From contig JAHDFM010000007.1 of the NCBI GenBank assembly GCA_020628165.1, positions 60,336 through 124,335 of the forward strand: DNA of 64,000 nt, read 5' to 3'. The stretch is from Bdellovibrionales bacterium. GTDB taxonomy: Bacteria; Bdellovibrionota; Bdellovibrionia; Bdellovibrionales; UBA1609. Below the pieces are notes generated by a model. That model was not told the origin of the DNA, made no database searches, and was given only the letters and a program-made list of their open reading frames with translations. Below, piece by piece: positions 40,938 through 51,533 of the stretch (position 1 is the first letter of the stretch; the number at the start of each line of letters is the position of its first letter). The position numbers and the translations under genes are program-made.

Positions 40938-41330
40938 ATGCATATTTATAACTACACCGTACAAGAAACAGACCTCGACTTCTTAGGTCACGTTAACAAT
41001 GCCACTTATGTAAAACTCTACGAGCAAGCAAGGTGGCAGCTTGTTCACGAAAAAGGCTATACTTTTAAAAAACTCAACAAGTTGCAACAGTCCCCGATCA
41101 TATTAGCTATCAATGTGAAGTATTTAAAAGAACTGCCAGCAAGAACTGAAATTCAAATTGAAACCACTCTCAATGAATATAAAGGCAAAGTGGGAACTCT
41201 CAACCAAGTCATGAAAGACCGATCCACTGGCGGTGTTTACAGTGAAGCTCTCATTACCTTTGGTTTATTTGATATGCGCGAACGCAAATTGATTGCTCCT
41301 ACTGAGGAATGGTTAGGCGTTTTACAATAA
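40938..41330 (+). CDS. 4HBT-family acyl-CoA thioesterase
   Basis: VQETDLDFLGHVNNATYVKLYEQARW hotdog-fold signature. Confidence 0.88.
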   Translation: MHIYNYTVQETDLDFLGHVNNATYVKLYEQARWQLVHEKGYTFKKLNKLQQSPIILAINVKYLKELPARTEIQIETTLNEYKGKVGTLNQVMKDRSTGGVYSEALITFGLFDMRERKLIAPTEEWLGVLQ

Positions 41331-41411
41331 CTTTATCATATCAAGGGTTTATATAAAGACGGACACAAAAAAAGAATTGACCACAGCTCTTAGGCATGAG
41401 TAACATTATCT

Positions 41412-42476
41412 ATGTCCTTAAAAGTGGTCCTTGCTGATGAAAGCAGCACTATTAAAAAAGTTTTTCAACTGGCCTTACAAGATTTTGCCGTCGAGGTTTT
41501 CACCGCTCACTCTGGAGAAGATGTCGTTGAAATTTGCCAAAAGCATGAGCCTGACATTATCTTTATCGACACTCTATTGCAGAAGAAAAGTGGCTACAAA
41601 GTCTGTGCAGACCTCAAAAAAAACCCACGCTTTAACTCCACACCCATCGTACTCATGTGGAGTAGCTTTGTTGAACTGGACAAAGATAAGTTCTTAGCCT
41701 GTAAGGCTGAATCTCACATTGAAAAACCATTTGAAGTGCAAGCATTGAGAAACCTAGTGAAATCACTTGTTCCTCAAACTAACGATCAAGAGATTTCAGA
41801 CTTTTTGCAAATGCCCGATCTCGACTTAGAAACCCAAACCTCAACGGTCGCGGCAAACCACACTCATAACGAGCAAGAAGAACTTGAGGTCAACCCTCTT
41901 GAGGAGTTCACCACAACTCAAGATCAGGCCATTGATTTACCAACGCATGATAGCCCTGGTCCTTTTCAAGAAATTGGTAAAGATGACTTTGAGCAAGTGA
42001 ACCTCAATGTGCGCATGGAGAGCAAGCTCGTTGATGAAACACCCGTTGAGCTCGATGACCAAACAGACACAGACCCTGCTTGGGTGACAAAAACTTTAGA
42101 CACCCACAAGCAACGCCAACAACTTTCACCCGACCTAGATGAAACCGATGGGTTCTTTAAAGTTTCTGAGCTTGAAGATAAGATCAACACTGTCGTTAAT
42201 GAACAGATCAAAATATCAAACACTCGCATCAAACAATTTGGTCCTGAAATATTCATTGATGATGAATCTAAAAGTGGAGTTAAGAATACAACTCCTGATG
42301 TCCCACAACTTAAAAACATTAGCGAAGATGACATTGAACGCATTGTTTTAAAACATGCCACACCTATTATTGAAAAAGCTGTTTGGAGAATCGTACCTGA
42401 GGTGGCTGCTCAACTAGTTGAAAAAGAATTAAAAAGACTTTTATCACAATCCCAACAAGGGTCTGACACCTATTAA
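41412..42476 (+). CDS. Response regulator with long acidic linker and conserved-looking C-terminal helix
   Basis: VVLADESSTIKKVFQLALQDF receiver, DIIFIDTLLQKKSGYKV; C-terminal PIIEKAVWRIVPEVAAQLVEKELKRLL. Confidence 0.85.
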   Translation: MSLKVVLADESSTIKKVFQLALQDFAVEVFTAHSGEDVVEICQKHEPDIIFIDTLLQKKSGYKVCADLKKNPRFNSTPIVLMWSSFVELDKDKFLACKAESHIEKPFEVQALRNLVKSLVPQTNDQEISDFLQMPDLDLETQTSTVAANHTHNEQEELEVNPLEEFTTTQDQAIDLPTHDSPGPFQEIGKDDFEQVNLNVRMESKLVDETPVELDDQTDTDPAWVTKTLDTHKQRQQLSPDLDETDGFFKVSELEDKINTVVNEQIKISNTRIKQFGPEIFIDDESKSGVKNTTPDVPQLKNISEDDIERIVLKHATPIIEKAVWRIVPEVAAQLVEKELKRLLSQSQQGSDTY

Positions 42477-42487
42477 AACTTTAAATC

Positions 42488-43318
42488 ATGATAGATAATT
42501 TCAAAGACATTTTAAATTTAGCCATCAAAGAAGACCTACCTTCGGGTGACATCACCACTGAGTCATTAGGGATCACAAATAAAAAGGGCGTCGCTCACCT
42601 TGTCGCTAAGCAAGACCTCGTACTTTCAGGCAGTGAGTGTTTTGACCGAACAATGCAAGCCATCGCTGAAGAAGCTCAACTCGATTGGTTTTTCGCTGAC
42701 GGTGAAACCGTCTTAGATCGACAAACCGTTGCTAGCATCAAGGGCAATTTAATTCCTGTACTAAAAGCGGAGCGCATTGCTCTTAACTTTTTGGGTCGCC
42801 TGTCGGGCATAGCCACATACACGCACCAATTTGTTGAGCAAGTTAAACACACACACTGTAAAATTTTAGACACTCGCAAAACAACCCCCGGGTTTCGCGA
42901 GCTTGAAAAAAAAGCGGTCAAAGATGGCGGAGGTGAAAATCACCGCATGAGTTTGTCAGACCGAATTCTTATTAAAGAAAACCATATTCATATGGCAGGG
43001 TCTTTAGAAAAAGCCATAGAGTGTGCCCTTGAAAAAAAACATTCCTTTATCGAGATTGAAGTTAAAGACCTCGATGAGGTCAAAAGGGCTTGTAAGTATA
43101 ACATTCAACAGCTCATGCTAGACAATATGAGCAATGAAGAAATGGCTGAAGCCTTAAAGCACATACCTGAAAGTATTAACAGTGAAGCCAGCGGCAACAT
43201 GTCATTAGACAGAGTGAAGGGTGTTGCAGAGGTTGGCCTTAATTATATAAGCATTGGCGCTCTGACCCACTCTGTCCCCAATGCCGACTTTAGCTTACTC
43301 TTTCAGTGGGAGAATTAA
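42488..43318 (+). CDS. nadC: Nicotinate-nucleotide pyrophosphorylase (carboxylating)
   Basis: EDLPSGDITTES, LNFLGRLSGIATYTHQFV, DTRKTTPGFRELEKKAVKDGGGENHRMSLSD. Confidence 0.96.
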   Translation: MIDNFKDILNLAIKEDLPSGDITTESLGITNKKGVAHLVAKQDLVLSGSECFDRTMQAIAEEAQLDWFFADGETVLDRQTVASIKGNLIPVLKAERIALNFLGRLSGIATYTHQFVEQVKHTHCKILDTRKTTPGFRELEKKAVKDGGGENHRMSLSDRILIKENHIHMAGSLEKAIECALEKKHSFIEIEVKDLDEVKRACKYNIQQLMLDNMSNEEMAEALKHIPESINSEASGNMSLDRVKGVAEVGLNYISIGALTHSVPNADFSLLFQWEN

Positions 43319-44040
43319 TGGGATCGATATCAAGTTTAACCGTCAACTGGGCGCACGAAAAACAACACCGCAGCTGGTACAAAGATGAAACTACCAGCAC
43401 TAACACTATTGCCAAAGATGAGTTTGAATCTATTGAAGACTTTAAAATTTATGTCACTAACGCTCAAACAGAAGGTCGTGGACGCGGACAAAATGTTTGG
43501 GAGAACACCAAGGAAAAGAACTCACTTCTCAGCACTTGGGCCTTTAAATCAAACCACCCGGCCCAACACTTTTTACCAGCACTTGTAGGCTTAGCGACCT
43601 TTTCAGCTTGTCGCTCTATTTGGCAAGGCTTGAAGTGGAGCCTCAAAGCACCCAATGATATTTTTATAGATGATAAAAAAGTTGCGGGGATATTAACGGA
43701 GATTGTGCAACAAGGAGATCAATACCTTGTGCTTATCGGCTTGGGTTTTAACATCTTTTCTCGTCCAGAAAACGTTGAAACCTCCTCTTATTTAGTCAAT
43801 CACTTAGGTGAGTTCAAATCATTTAACGAAGAGCAGTGGTCGTCTTTTTTAGATCAATTGCTAACTAATTTACAGACCTCCATACAAAACGCTCAACAGT
43901 TAAAAATTTCAGATCAAGATAGAGAGCTTTTATTAGAAGCCATCAATGCAAACCCTTGGAAAAAAGAAATTTATTTAGACGTAACAGATCAAGGCGATCT
44001 TGTTACAGAAAATGAAACTATGTCTTGGAGAGATTTATAA
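43318..44040 (+). CDS. birA: Biotin--[acetyl-CoA carboxylase] ligase
   Basis: TTSTNTIAKDEF, TEGRGRGQNVWENTKEKNSLLSTW, LKAPNDIFIDDKKVAGILTE; starts on the nadC stop. Confidence 0.9.
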   Translation: MGSISSLTVNWAHEKQHRSWYKDETTSTNTIAKDEFESIEDFKIYVTNAQTEGRGRGQNVWENTKEKNSLLSTWAFKSNHPAQHFLPALVGLATFSACRSIWQGLKWSLKAPNDIFIDDKKVAGILTEIVQQGDQYLVLIGLGFNIFSRPENVETSSYLVNHLGEFKSFNEEQWSSFLDQLLTNLQTSIQNAQQLKISDQDRELLLEAINANPWKKEIYLDVTDQGDLVTENETMSWRDL

Positions 44041-44594
44041 TGGCCCTCATGTATAGCCCTGAAACAGAAAAAAACTTTCAGCTGCCGGCCTTTAATTTGC
44101 CTGGCACCGACGGCAACACATACAACCAAAATTCTTTCAGCCAATATGACATCAATGTATTTATGTTCATTTGTAACCATTGCCCCTATGTCATGGCCAT
44201 TGAAGATCGTATCATTGCTCTTTACAAAGAGTTAAAAGATAAAAATGTGCACTTCATTGGAGTTTGCTCAAACGATGCTAACGACTATCCTGAAGATTCT
44301 TTCTCTAACATTCAAAAAAGATGGTCAGACAAAGATTATCAATTCACTTACCTTTATGATGAAGACCAAACACTGGCTAAAGATTTTTCAGCAGTTTGCA
44401 CTCCTGATATTTTTGCCTTTAATAAAAACAATCTACTTTTTTATCGCGGTCGTCTCGATGACAACTGGCGTGAGCCTGGTGAAGTGACTCGTGTCGACCT
44501 TAAGCTTGCGATCCTTGCTGAATTGAACCAACAAGATCTCGGTTTTGAGCCCATCCCTTCCATGGGCTGTTCGATCAAGTGGAAGACTCCTTAA
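44040..44594 (+). CDS. Thioredoxin-family redoxin (CXXC: CNHC)
   Basis: LPGTDGNTYNQNSFSQYDINVFMFICNHCPYVMAIEDRI, TPDIFAF; start overlaps birA stop. Confidence 0.88.
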   Translation: MALMYSPETEKNFQLPAFNLPGTDGNTYNQNSFSQYDINVFMFICNHCPYVMAIEDRIIALYKELKDKNVHFIGVCSNDANDYPEDSFSNIQKRWSDKDYQFTYLYDEDQTLAKDFSAVCTPDIFAFNKNNLLFYRGRLDDNWREPGEVTRVDLKLAILAELNQQDLGFEPIPSMGCSIKWKTP

Positions 44595-44794
44595 TAATAG
44601 CTCTAAAGTTTCATTTAACTAGCACCTATAACGCAGGATAGCTTTTTTACTTATTAATGATTCTAACCAGTTATAAAACCCGTTCTGTTAGGACAATCCG
44701 TTATCATTCAAGTTTCTGTCAGTTTTCGTAGCAAAGCTTTTCAAGTCACTATTTTGTGATAGTTTGTCTTACAGATATCCAATGGGGGGGTTAA

Positions 44795-45304
44795 ATGAAG
44801 TATTTTATTTTTTTTGTAATTATGGTCACTTATCAGGTACAGTCTCAAGCCATGGAAACTGTGAATCACTGCGATATTGCCATCGAACTAGAGCGCAATA
44901 AAAAAAGTGACATTGAAATTGAGACCAACCCTGACAACAAATACCTCTACACAGGTTATGGCTTGTTAACATGCAATGGTGAAAACCCAATGCACATTTT
45001 TTCGGCCATTCGTTGGAATGACACCAATGCCACGATCAAAACTCCGTCCAAGCTTATGCTAGAAATCAAAGATGTTGAGCTTGAATATTTGTCATATATT
45101 TTTCAAAGTTATTTAGTTCATCAAATTGATGATGAATCGTTCCTCACCTTTAAAGGCAATGATTACTTTCCCGACTTAAAGTTACCTGTAAATATTAGCT
45201 CAGATGAACTTCCCTCTAGTGATCAGCACCAAATTCTGTTAAATAAACTAAATAAAAGTTTGGTGATCATTGAACAGGATCAGTTTTTTCCTGATTACGA
45301 CTGA
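44795..45304 (+). CDS. Secreted hypothetical protein
   Basis: Signal peptide MKYFIFFVIMVTYQVQSQA; GGGGGG upstream. Confidence 0.6.
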   Translation: MKYFIFFVIMVTYQVQSQAMETVNHCDIAIELERNKKSDIEIETNPDNKYLYTGYGLLTCNGENPMHIFSAIRWNDTNATIKTPSKLMLEIKDVELEYLSYIFQSYLVHQIDDESFLTFKGNDYFPDLKLPVNISSDELPSSDQHQILLNKLNKSLVIIEQDQFFPDYD

Positions 45305-45312
45305 AGAGACTT

Positions 45313-45846
45313 ATGATTAAATGGTTTTTTTTATTTTTGTTTGGTGGGATAGCAACAGTTGCTATCTCACTTTATTTTAAACTCGGTGCCTACAAAGATG
45401 TAGAAATCCAAGTGCAAGACGTGGCACAAAAACACCTTCTATTTAAAAAGCACTTTGGTGCCTATCATAAAATCTCTCCAGTGATTCAAGCCGTTGAAGA
45501 GTGGGCCATAAAAAACGATGTGAACTGTGACCTTAGCTATGGTGCTTACTATGACGACCCAAAAACGGTTGAAGAGGACCGCCTGAATAGTGAAGGTGGC
45601 TGCCTAACCACCGAAGCCTTATCTAAAGACAAACTGCCCCTCGATTTTTCTCAACGCATATTTGAGGCCAACAAATACATCGTCGCTACTTTTCATGGCT
45701 CCCCTGCCATTGGCCCATTTGTGGTTTATCCAAAAGTTGAAGAATGGGCCATTGATAATCGCTACAAACTGAAAACACCTTATTATGAAACTTATAAGAT
45801 TGTTAAAAATAAAGTCATAACAACTTACTATTTCCCGTTTGATTGA
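45313..45846 (+). CDS. Membrane-anchored hypothetical protein
   Basis: N-terminal TM IKWFFLFLFGGIATVAISLYF; 8 nt after the preceding gene. Confidence 0.65.
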   Translation: MIKWFFLFLFGGIATVAISLYFKLGAYKDVEIQVQDVAQKHLLFKKHFGAYHKISPVIQAVEEWAIKNDVNCDLSYGAYYDDPKTVEEDRLNSEGGCLTTEALSKDKLPLDFSQRIFEANKYIVATFHGSPAIGPFVVYPKVEEWAIDNRYKLKTPYYETYKIVKNKVITTYYFPFD

Positions 45847-45856
45847 AGGTTCGCCC

Positions 45857-46363
45857 ATGTTTAAGAAAAACTTACTTGTTATACCCGCTTTGATCGCTGC
45901 CTACTTCATTTATCAATTTGTGTTTATCGGGTCTGACGAAAAACAAATTAAAAGCTTGTTTAAAGAAATCAAAAACATCGTTAAAATTGATGGCACCCTA
46001 AAAAAAGGGCAAATTCTAAGTCGCACTCTTAAACTTAAAGAGCTCATTGCCAAAGATGTTGAGATCAGTGCCTTTGAGGGCGAGCGCATTCTGTTTGACA
46101 GTGAAGGCTTTGACAGCATTCAAGGAGGGGCCTTTGTCGGTGCTAAGTACCTCAGTGAACACAGTGTAATTCTGCAAGACTTCGCCATTGATATTAACAA
46201 CAACCAAGCCAGTGCTGATGTCGTGGTTGTATCTAACGGTGAAACCATTGAAAGTGACCAATTCCGAGAGCTGTTCTCAGCCAAAGTAAAGCTCAAAAAA
46301 ATAGATGAGCAGTGGGTGATCGTCCAGGTGGATGCTGAACGAATGACTGCAGACTATGATTAA
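45857..46363 (+). CDS. Membrane-anchored hypothetical protein
   Basis: ATG 45857: MFKKNLLVIPALIAAYFIYQFVFIG; closely spaced third gene of the cluster. Confidence 0.65.
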   Translation: MFKKNLLVIPALIAAYFIYQFVFIGSDEKQIKSLFKEIKNIVKIDGTLKKGQILSRTLKLKELIAKDVEISAFEGERILFDSEGFDSIQGGAFVGAKYLSEHSVILQDFAIDINNNQASADVVVVSNGETIESDQFRELFSAKVKLKKIDEQWVIVQVDAERMTADYD

Positions 46364-46543
46364 TTACTCAAATTGAGACCTCATTGTTATATACAATTGG
46401 AATAGCTCAACAAAGCTCCTTTGCAGTTATAAATTTTTGTTAAAAAGCCCTAGTTTGGCGATTGACAGCAGTCATTAGGGATTGCTTCACTCCCCTCTTT
46501 TCGAGTATCATTTGACTTTCAAATAACAGAGGAAGGAACTAGC

Positions 46544-48808
46544 ATGGCTAACAATATCGCAACGACCCCAGAAATGGTAAAAAAAGTTTATGAAACTTTA
46601 ACTCAAAAACTTTCAATCATTAAAAACCGTCTGAACCGCCCATTAACATTTACTGAAAAGGTTCTCTATGGTCATTTACAAGATCCAGAAAAGCAAGACC
46701 TCACTCGTGGACAAAGTTTCTTATTGCTAGGTCCAGACCGAGTCGCCATGCAAGATGCCACGGCGCAAATGGCTCTTTTACAATTCATGTTAGCCGGCAA
46801 AGATGAAACAGCCGTACCTTCAACAGTTCACTGTGATCACTTGATCCGCGCTTATGAAGGCATGGATGAAGATATGAAAGTCGCTATGGATGAAAACCAA
46901 GAGGTCTTTGATTTTTTAGCAACTGTTTCTAGTCGTTACGGAATTGGTTTTTGGAAGCCAGGTGCTGGTATCATTCACCAAGTTGTTTTAGAAAACTATG
47001 CCTTCCCTGGTGGCTTAATGATTGGTACCGATTCACACACACCAAATGCCGGTGGCTTAGGTATGATTGCTTGTGGTGTTGGCGGTGCCGATGCCTCTGA
47101 TGTGATGGCCGGCCTTCCTTGGGAAGTTAAAAACCCAAAAATCGTAGGTGTTCACTTAAAGGGCCAGCTCAAAGGTTGGGCCTCACCAAAAGATGTAATT
47201 TTAAAACTGTTAGGCATTATGACTGTTAAAGGTGGAACCAACAAAGTGATCGAATACTTTGGTGAAGGTTGTGAGTCTATCAGCTGTACTGGTAAAGCTA
47301 CGATCACCAATATGGGAGCTGAGCTCGGCGCAACCTGTTCAATTTTTCCATACGATGCCAAAATGAAAACTTACCTCAACTTAACTGAGCGCTCAGAAAT
47401 TGCCAAAGTTGCAGATGAGTACGCAAGCTTACTAAAAGCAGACAGTGAAGTTTTAGAAAACCCAAGTCAATACTACGATGAAGTCATTGAGATCGACTTA
47501 TCAACGTTAGAGCCTCACATCGTTGGCCCGCACTCACCAGATGCAGCAAGACCACTCAGCGCTATGAAAGAAGCCGCTAAAGAAAATGGTTGGCCAACAG
47601 ACTTGTCTGCCGCTCTTATTGGCTCTTGCACTAACTCTTCTTATGAAGACATCGGACGCGCCACTCACATTGCTAAGCAGGCTTTGAATCACGGCGTGAA
47701 GATGCAACAGTCTTTCATGGTATCTCCAGGGTCTTCGCAAATTAAAAAGACCATAGAACGCGATGGCCAAATGAAAACACTGAACGACATTGGAGCTACT
47801 GTTTTATCAAATGCTTGTGGCCCATGCATTGGACAGTGGAAGCGCGACAAATATCAAAAAGGCGACGTCAACACGATCGTTAGCAGTTTCAACAGAAACT
47901 TCCGTGGCCGTAATGACGCCAACCCGGAAACTCTTTCTTTCATCGCAAGCCCTGAAGTTGTTATGGCTTTAGGTGTCGCTGGTCGCATTGATTTTGACCC
48001 TCAACAAGATGAAATTAAAACTGCCGACGGTGGTACATTTTCACTGTCTATTCCTGAAGCTCCGGAATTACCTAACAATGGTTTCATCGCAGACCCTGAA
48101 GCATATCAAAGCCCACAAGGTAAAGATGCCGAAGTTAAAGTTTCACCAACCTCTGAGCGCCTAGAACTGCTCACACCTTTCAAAGCTTGGGATGGCAACG
48201 ACAAACAAGGCCTTCCTGTTTTATGCAAAGCTCTTGGCAAATGCACAACTGACCATATTAGCCCGGCAGGCCCATGGTTAAAGTACCGTGGTCACTTAGA
48301 TAATATCTCAAACAACATGCTTCTCGGAGCCATTAATGCCTTTGACTCTGAATTAAGGGGTAAAGGTAAAAACGTCTTTACAGGTGAAGTCGATGAGTAC
48401 AACAAAGTGGCTCGCAGTTATAAAGAAAAAGGCCAAGGCTGGGTGATCTTTGGTGATGAAAACTACGGTGAAGGAAGTAGTCGTGAGCACGCAGCCATGT
48501 GCCCAAGACACCTTGGGGCTGAAGCTGTCATTGTGAAAAGCTTTGCCCGCATTCATGAAACTAACTTAAAGAAACAAGGTGTACTGGCCTTTACGTTTGT
48601 GAACCCAGCAGACTACGACAAAGTTCAAGAGAACGACCGTGTTGCGATCAAAGGATTAACTAACTTCACTCCTGGTCAAAATGTGACGATTGAGCTCACG
48701 CACGAAGATGGCAACACCTCTGAATTTCCTGTGGCGCACACTTTTAATGAGGAGCAGATTAAGTGGTTTAAGGCGGGGTCGGCTCTTAACTTGCTTCGCA
48801 AACAGTAA
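46544..48808 (+). CDS. Aconitate hydratase, mitochondrial-like type
   Basis: DSHTPNAGGLGMIACGVGGADASDVMAG, IGSCTNSSYEDIGRA, NACGPCIGQW, NYGEGSSREHAA. Confidence 0.96.
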   Translation: MANNIATTPEMVKKVYETLTQKLSIIKNRLNRPLTFTEKVLYGHLQDPEKQDLTRGQSFLLLGPDRVAMQDATAQMALLQFMLAGKDETAVPSTVHCDHLIRAYEGMDEDMKVAMDENQEVFDFLATVSSRYGIGFWKPGAGIIHQVVLENYAFPGGLMIGTDSHTPNAGGLGMIACGVGGADASDVMAGLPWEVKNPKIVGVHLKGQLKGWASPKDVILKLLGIMTVKGGTNKVIEYFGEGCESISCTGKATITNMGAELGATCSIFPYDAKMKTYLNLTERSEIAKVADEYASLLKADSEVLENPSQYYDEVIEIDLSTLEPHIVGPHSPDAARPLSAMKEAAKENGWPTDLSAALIGSCTNSSYEDIGRATHIAKQALNHGVKMQQSFMVSPGSSQIKKTIERDGQMKTLNDIGATVLSNACGPCIGQWKRDKYQKGDVNTIVSSFNRNFRGRNDANPETLSFIASPEVVMALGVAGRIDFDPQQDEIKTADGGTFSLSIPEAPELPNNGFIADPEAYQSPQGKDAEVKVSPTSERLELLTPFKAWDGNDKQGLPVLCKALGKCTTDHISPAGPWLKYRGHLDNISNNMLLGAINAFDSELRGKGKNVFTGEVDEYNKVARSYKEKGQGWVIFGDENYGEGSSREHAAMCPRHLGAEAVIVKSFARIHETNLKKQGVLAFTFVNPADYDKVQENDRVAIKGLTNFTPGQNVTIELTHEDGNTSEFPVAHTFNEEQIKWFKAGSALNLLRKQ

Positions 48809-49038
48809 ATTTTTTTTCTTAATTCTTTGGGTCTGTGCTTGGACCCAAAGAACCTTGGACACTGTCTTTCCGTACTCAAACAGCTCTGGGCAGCACCGCT
48901 CGCTTTTTGGTCTTTTTACATGATCTGCGTTTGTGAATTGTAGTTTTTCCTTATTGAACCTTGAAAGTTTTATAAGTCTTAAGGGGTTATAAGACTTATT
49001 ATTTGCAAATGGCTGAGCAGGGGTTTAGCTATATTGTT

Positions 49039-49980
49039 ATGGCGCGTTATGTTTTTATTATCCCCTTTCTTTTTTCAATTGGATTTTCATCTTTTGCTCA
49101 AGAAGTTGAGCTTGGTTTTGCTTCTCCTAGTTTCAGTAACTTCAGTTACGCAGACACTATGAACAAGCAACTGGCTCATATTGTCGGACTTGACCTTAGC
49201 TTACCTCAAGAAACTTTAAATCGTTTAAAGCAGAATCTGTATTCAGAAAGAACCGAAAATATGATTGCTGAGATCCAAGAGTACCTTCTCAAAAATCAAG
49301 GTGAGATCAGCATTCCTCTCAATTATGATCACCTCGACAAAAAAGAAAGAGAAGTTTTAACGGCAGTTCGCAATTTATCTTTTATGGGTCTCGTATTTTT
49401 TGCTGTTTTGTGGCACATGCCTGAAGATTTCACTGGCTGGGACACAAGCAAAGGCTTTGGTGAAATCCTTGATGGCTGGCACGAGAATATTAAAAGTGAT
49501 CCTGTGGTTGATACTAATCATTGGACCGTCAACTACATTGGCCACCCTATGAGTGGAGCCTATGAGTATTTATTTTTAAGAAACCAAAATTTTTCTAAGC
49601 TTGAGTCTTTTGGCTTTGCCGTCTTTGCCTCCACTGTTTTGTGGGAGTACGGCATTGAAGCAACCACTCGCGTTCCTTCTATTCAAGATTTGATTATCAC
49701 TCCTGTGTTCGGTTCCATTCTTGGTGAATATTTTCATAAGTGGGATCAACAGCTTAAACACAATGATTATGTCTTGTGGGACTCTCGAACATTTGGGCGC
49801 TTCATTCATCACATCATTAATCCCGTTGAAGGTGTAAATGATGTTTTAAACAAACTATTTCGCTCTCCACTTCTCAAGCTCGATCAACTTAGGTTTTATG
49901 TTGATAGCAATGAACTGACCAAAGAAGATTATGAACCTTTCCGTTCTTCGGTAGGTTTCAAATTCGAAATTGTTTTTTAA
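49039..49980 (+). CDS. DUF3943-like secreted/outer-membrane protein
   Basis: From ATG 49039: signal peptide MARYVFIIPFLFSIGFSSFAQ; NYIGHPMSGAYEYLFLRNQ and LWEYGIEATTRVPSIQDLIITPVFGSILGEY. Confidence 0.75.
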   Translation: MARYVFIIPFLFSIGFSSFAQEVELGFASPSFSNFSYADTMNKQLAHIVGLDLSLPQETLNRLKQNLYSERTENMIAEIQEYLLKNQGEISIPLNYDHLDKKEREVLTAVRNLSFMGLVFFAVLWHMPEDFTGWDTSKGFGEILDGWHENIKSDPVVDTNHWTVNYIGHPMSGAYEYLFLRNQNFSKLESFGFAVFASTVLWEYGIEATTRVPSIQDLIITPVFGSILGEYFHKWDQQLKHNDYVLWDSRTFGRFIHHIINPVEGVNDVLNKLFRSPLLKLDQLRFYVDSNELTKEDYEPFRSSVGFKFEIVF

Positions 49981-50232
49981 ATCTCAAAGGTGACTCTCCT
50001 TTTGAAATTTAATGTTCAAATACAAACGATTCAATTAATGAGTTGTTTTCATTTTAATTACGACATTTGACATTCTTAATTAAGATCTCAACAAAAGTTC
50101 TATCTCTGCACTTTTGTTTTGCTTAAACTATAAAAAACTCTGCATACCCAAAGGTCTAAAGTCTGGGATAGAGCTTAAAATACATACATCTAGAAACATG
50201 AGTGTAGTACTCTTAAAGGTAAAGGAGATCTT

Positions 50233-50769
50233 ATGTTTAAGGCTTTCGTTATTACTATTTTTTTATTATTTCAATTTTCAAGTCAGGCGGCACTTCACTT
50301 AGAACCACTTTTGTATTACGGAATGGGTGATTCTATTGAGAAAAACACCAACGTTGAGTTCAAACAGCAAGGCTTACTCTATGGTGCACGTATGGGTTGG
50401 TACAGAAACAGCTTCTCTTTGGGGCTTGAGTACTTAACAGGTCAAATGGAGTTTGAAAATGAAAACACCAACCAAGAGTACGACGAAACTCCCCATTATA
50501 TGGGAGCTTACATGGGTTACCATCTGAAAAAAAGATTTGGACTCAACTTGAGTTATTTTTTAAAAGTGAGGTCCAACAGCGACATTAATAAATTGTCAGG
50601 CAACGCTTGGAAAGTAGAGCTGTATTACCGGATTAAAACTCACGTCACTTTCCGCATAGGCTACAAACATCGCACCCTAGACTACGATGAGAACACTGAC
50701 ACCGACTTAACAAATAAGTTTGAAAGCAAGACCGTATTAGCCGGCTTTAGTTTTCCTTGGGTTTTGTAA
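50233..50769 (+). CDS. Small outer-membrane beta-barrel-like protein
   Basis: Signal peptide FKAFVITIFLLFQFSSQA; alternating amphipathic strands; C-terminal aromatic-rich LAGFSFPWVL. Confidence 0.65.
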   Translation: MFKAFVITIFLLFQFSSQAALHLEPLLYYGMGDSIEKNTNVEFKQQGLLYGARMGWYRNSFSLGLEYLTGQMEFENENTNQEYDETPHYMGAYMGYHLKKRFGLNLSYFLKVRSNSDINKLSGNAWKVELYYRIKTHVTFRIGYKHRTLDYDENTDTDLTNKFESKTVLAGFSFPWVL

Positions 50770-50916
50770 ATCAATTGATTAGAAATACTTTATTTTTATA
50801 AGCTTGAATAAAATTTGCATTTTCCCTGACAGTAATTTTTTTTTACCCCTAAAGTTCATTAACTTAATATGTTATTTGGTTCGATAGTCACTTAAATATA
50901 AGAGGAAATAACAAAA

Positions 50917-51447
50917 ATGCCAATTGAGCGTATTTACTTTACACCCGTAAAATCTGAAACTTCACGCTCATAGATGAAAGACCATCCCTACTTATTTGCA
51001 GTTGTACCCGGCCCAGTTGATCACGATGCTTGCTTCAATGCTGCAGGCTTTAATGATTTTGATGATTCCGATGACGAATGGGATCAAGATCTTCATACTT
51101 TCATAGATCATATACTAAAGGGCTTAGAAACCATGGGTAATATGTCGATTCGAGCTCTCGACAAACCAAAATATAGAAGATCTTTGATAGAACGCCTTAT
51201 GGGTAAACCAGAATTGATTGCAACCACCACAAGTTCTCTTTTTTGTGTTGCTACTGATGACCAATTTAATGGAGCCATCATTGATTTCGGCACACCTTCA
51301 AAATGCACACTTCATATATCTAATGGACATCCAATCATCTGGCTGAGTTGCAAAGAAAAAAATCTCATCGAATCTACTATAGGTGATATCATCGAAAAAC
51401 TTCGATTTAAAAAACAAGACATTGATATCGATTGGTCTTTACTTTAA
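50917..51447 (+). pseudogene. Hypothetical protein gene interrupted by in-frame TAG at 50971-50973 (downstream ORF 50974-51447)
   Basis: AAGAGG RBS and ATG 50917; MPIERIYFTPVKSETSRS*MKDHPYLFAVV in one frame; no RBS seen before ATG 50974. Confidence 0.5.
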
Positions 51448-51533
51448 TACTATAGCCGATGTGATTTTAATCAGTTCTACACATGCGGAGAATTAAGCAA
51501 AGCAAGAACTCACTTTGCCTAGTGTGATATATT

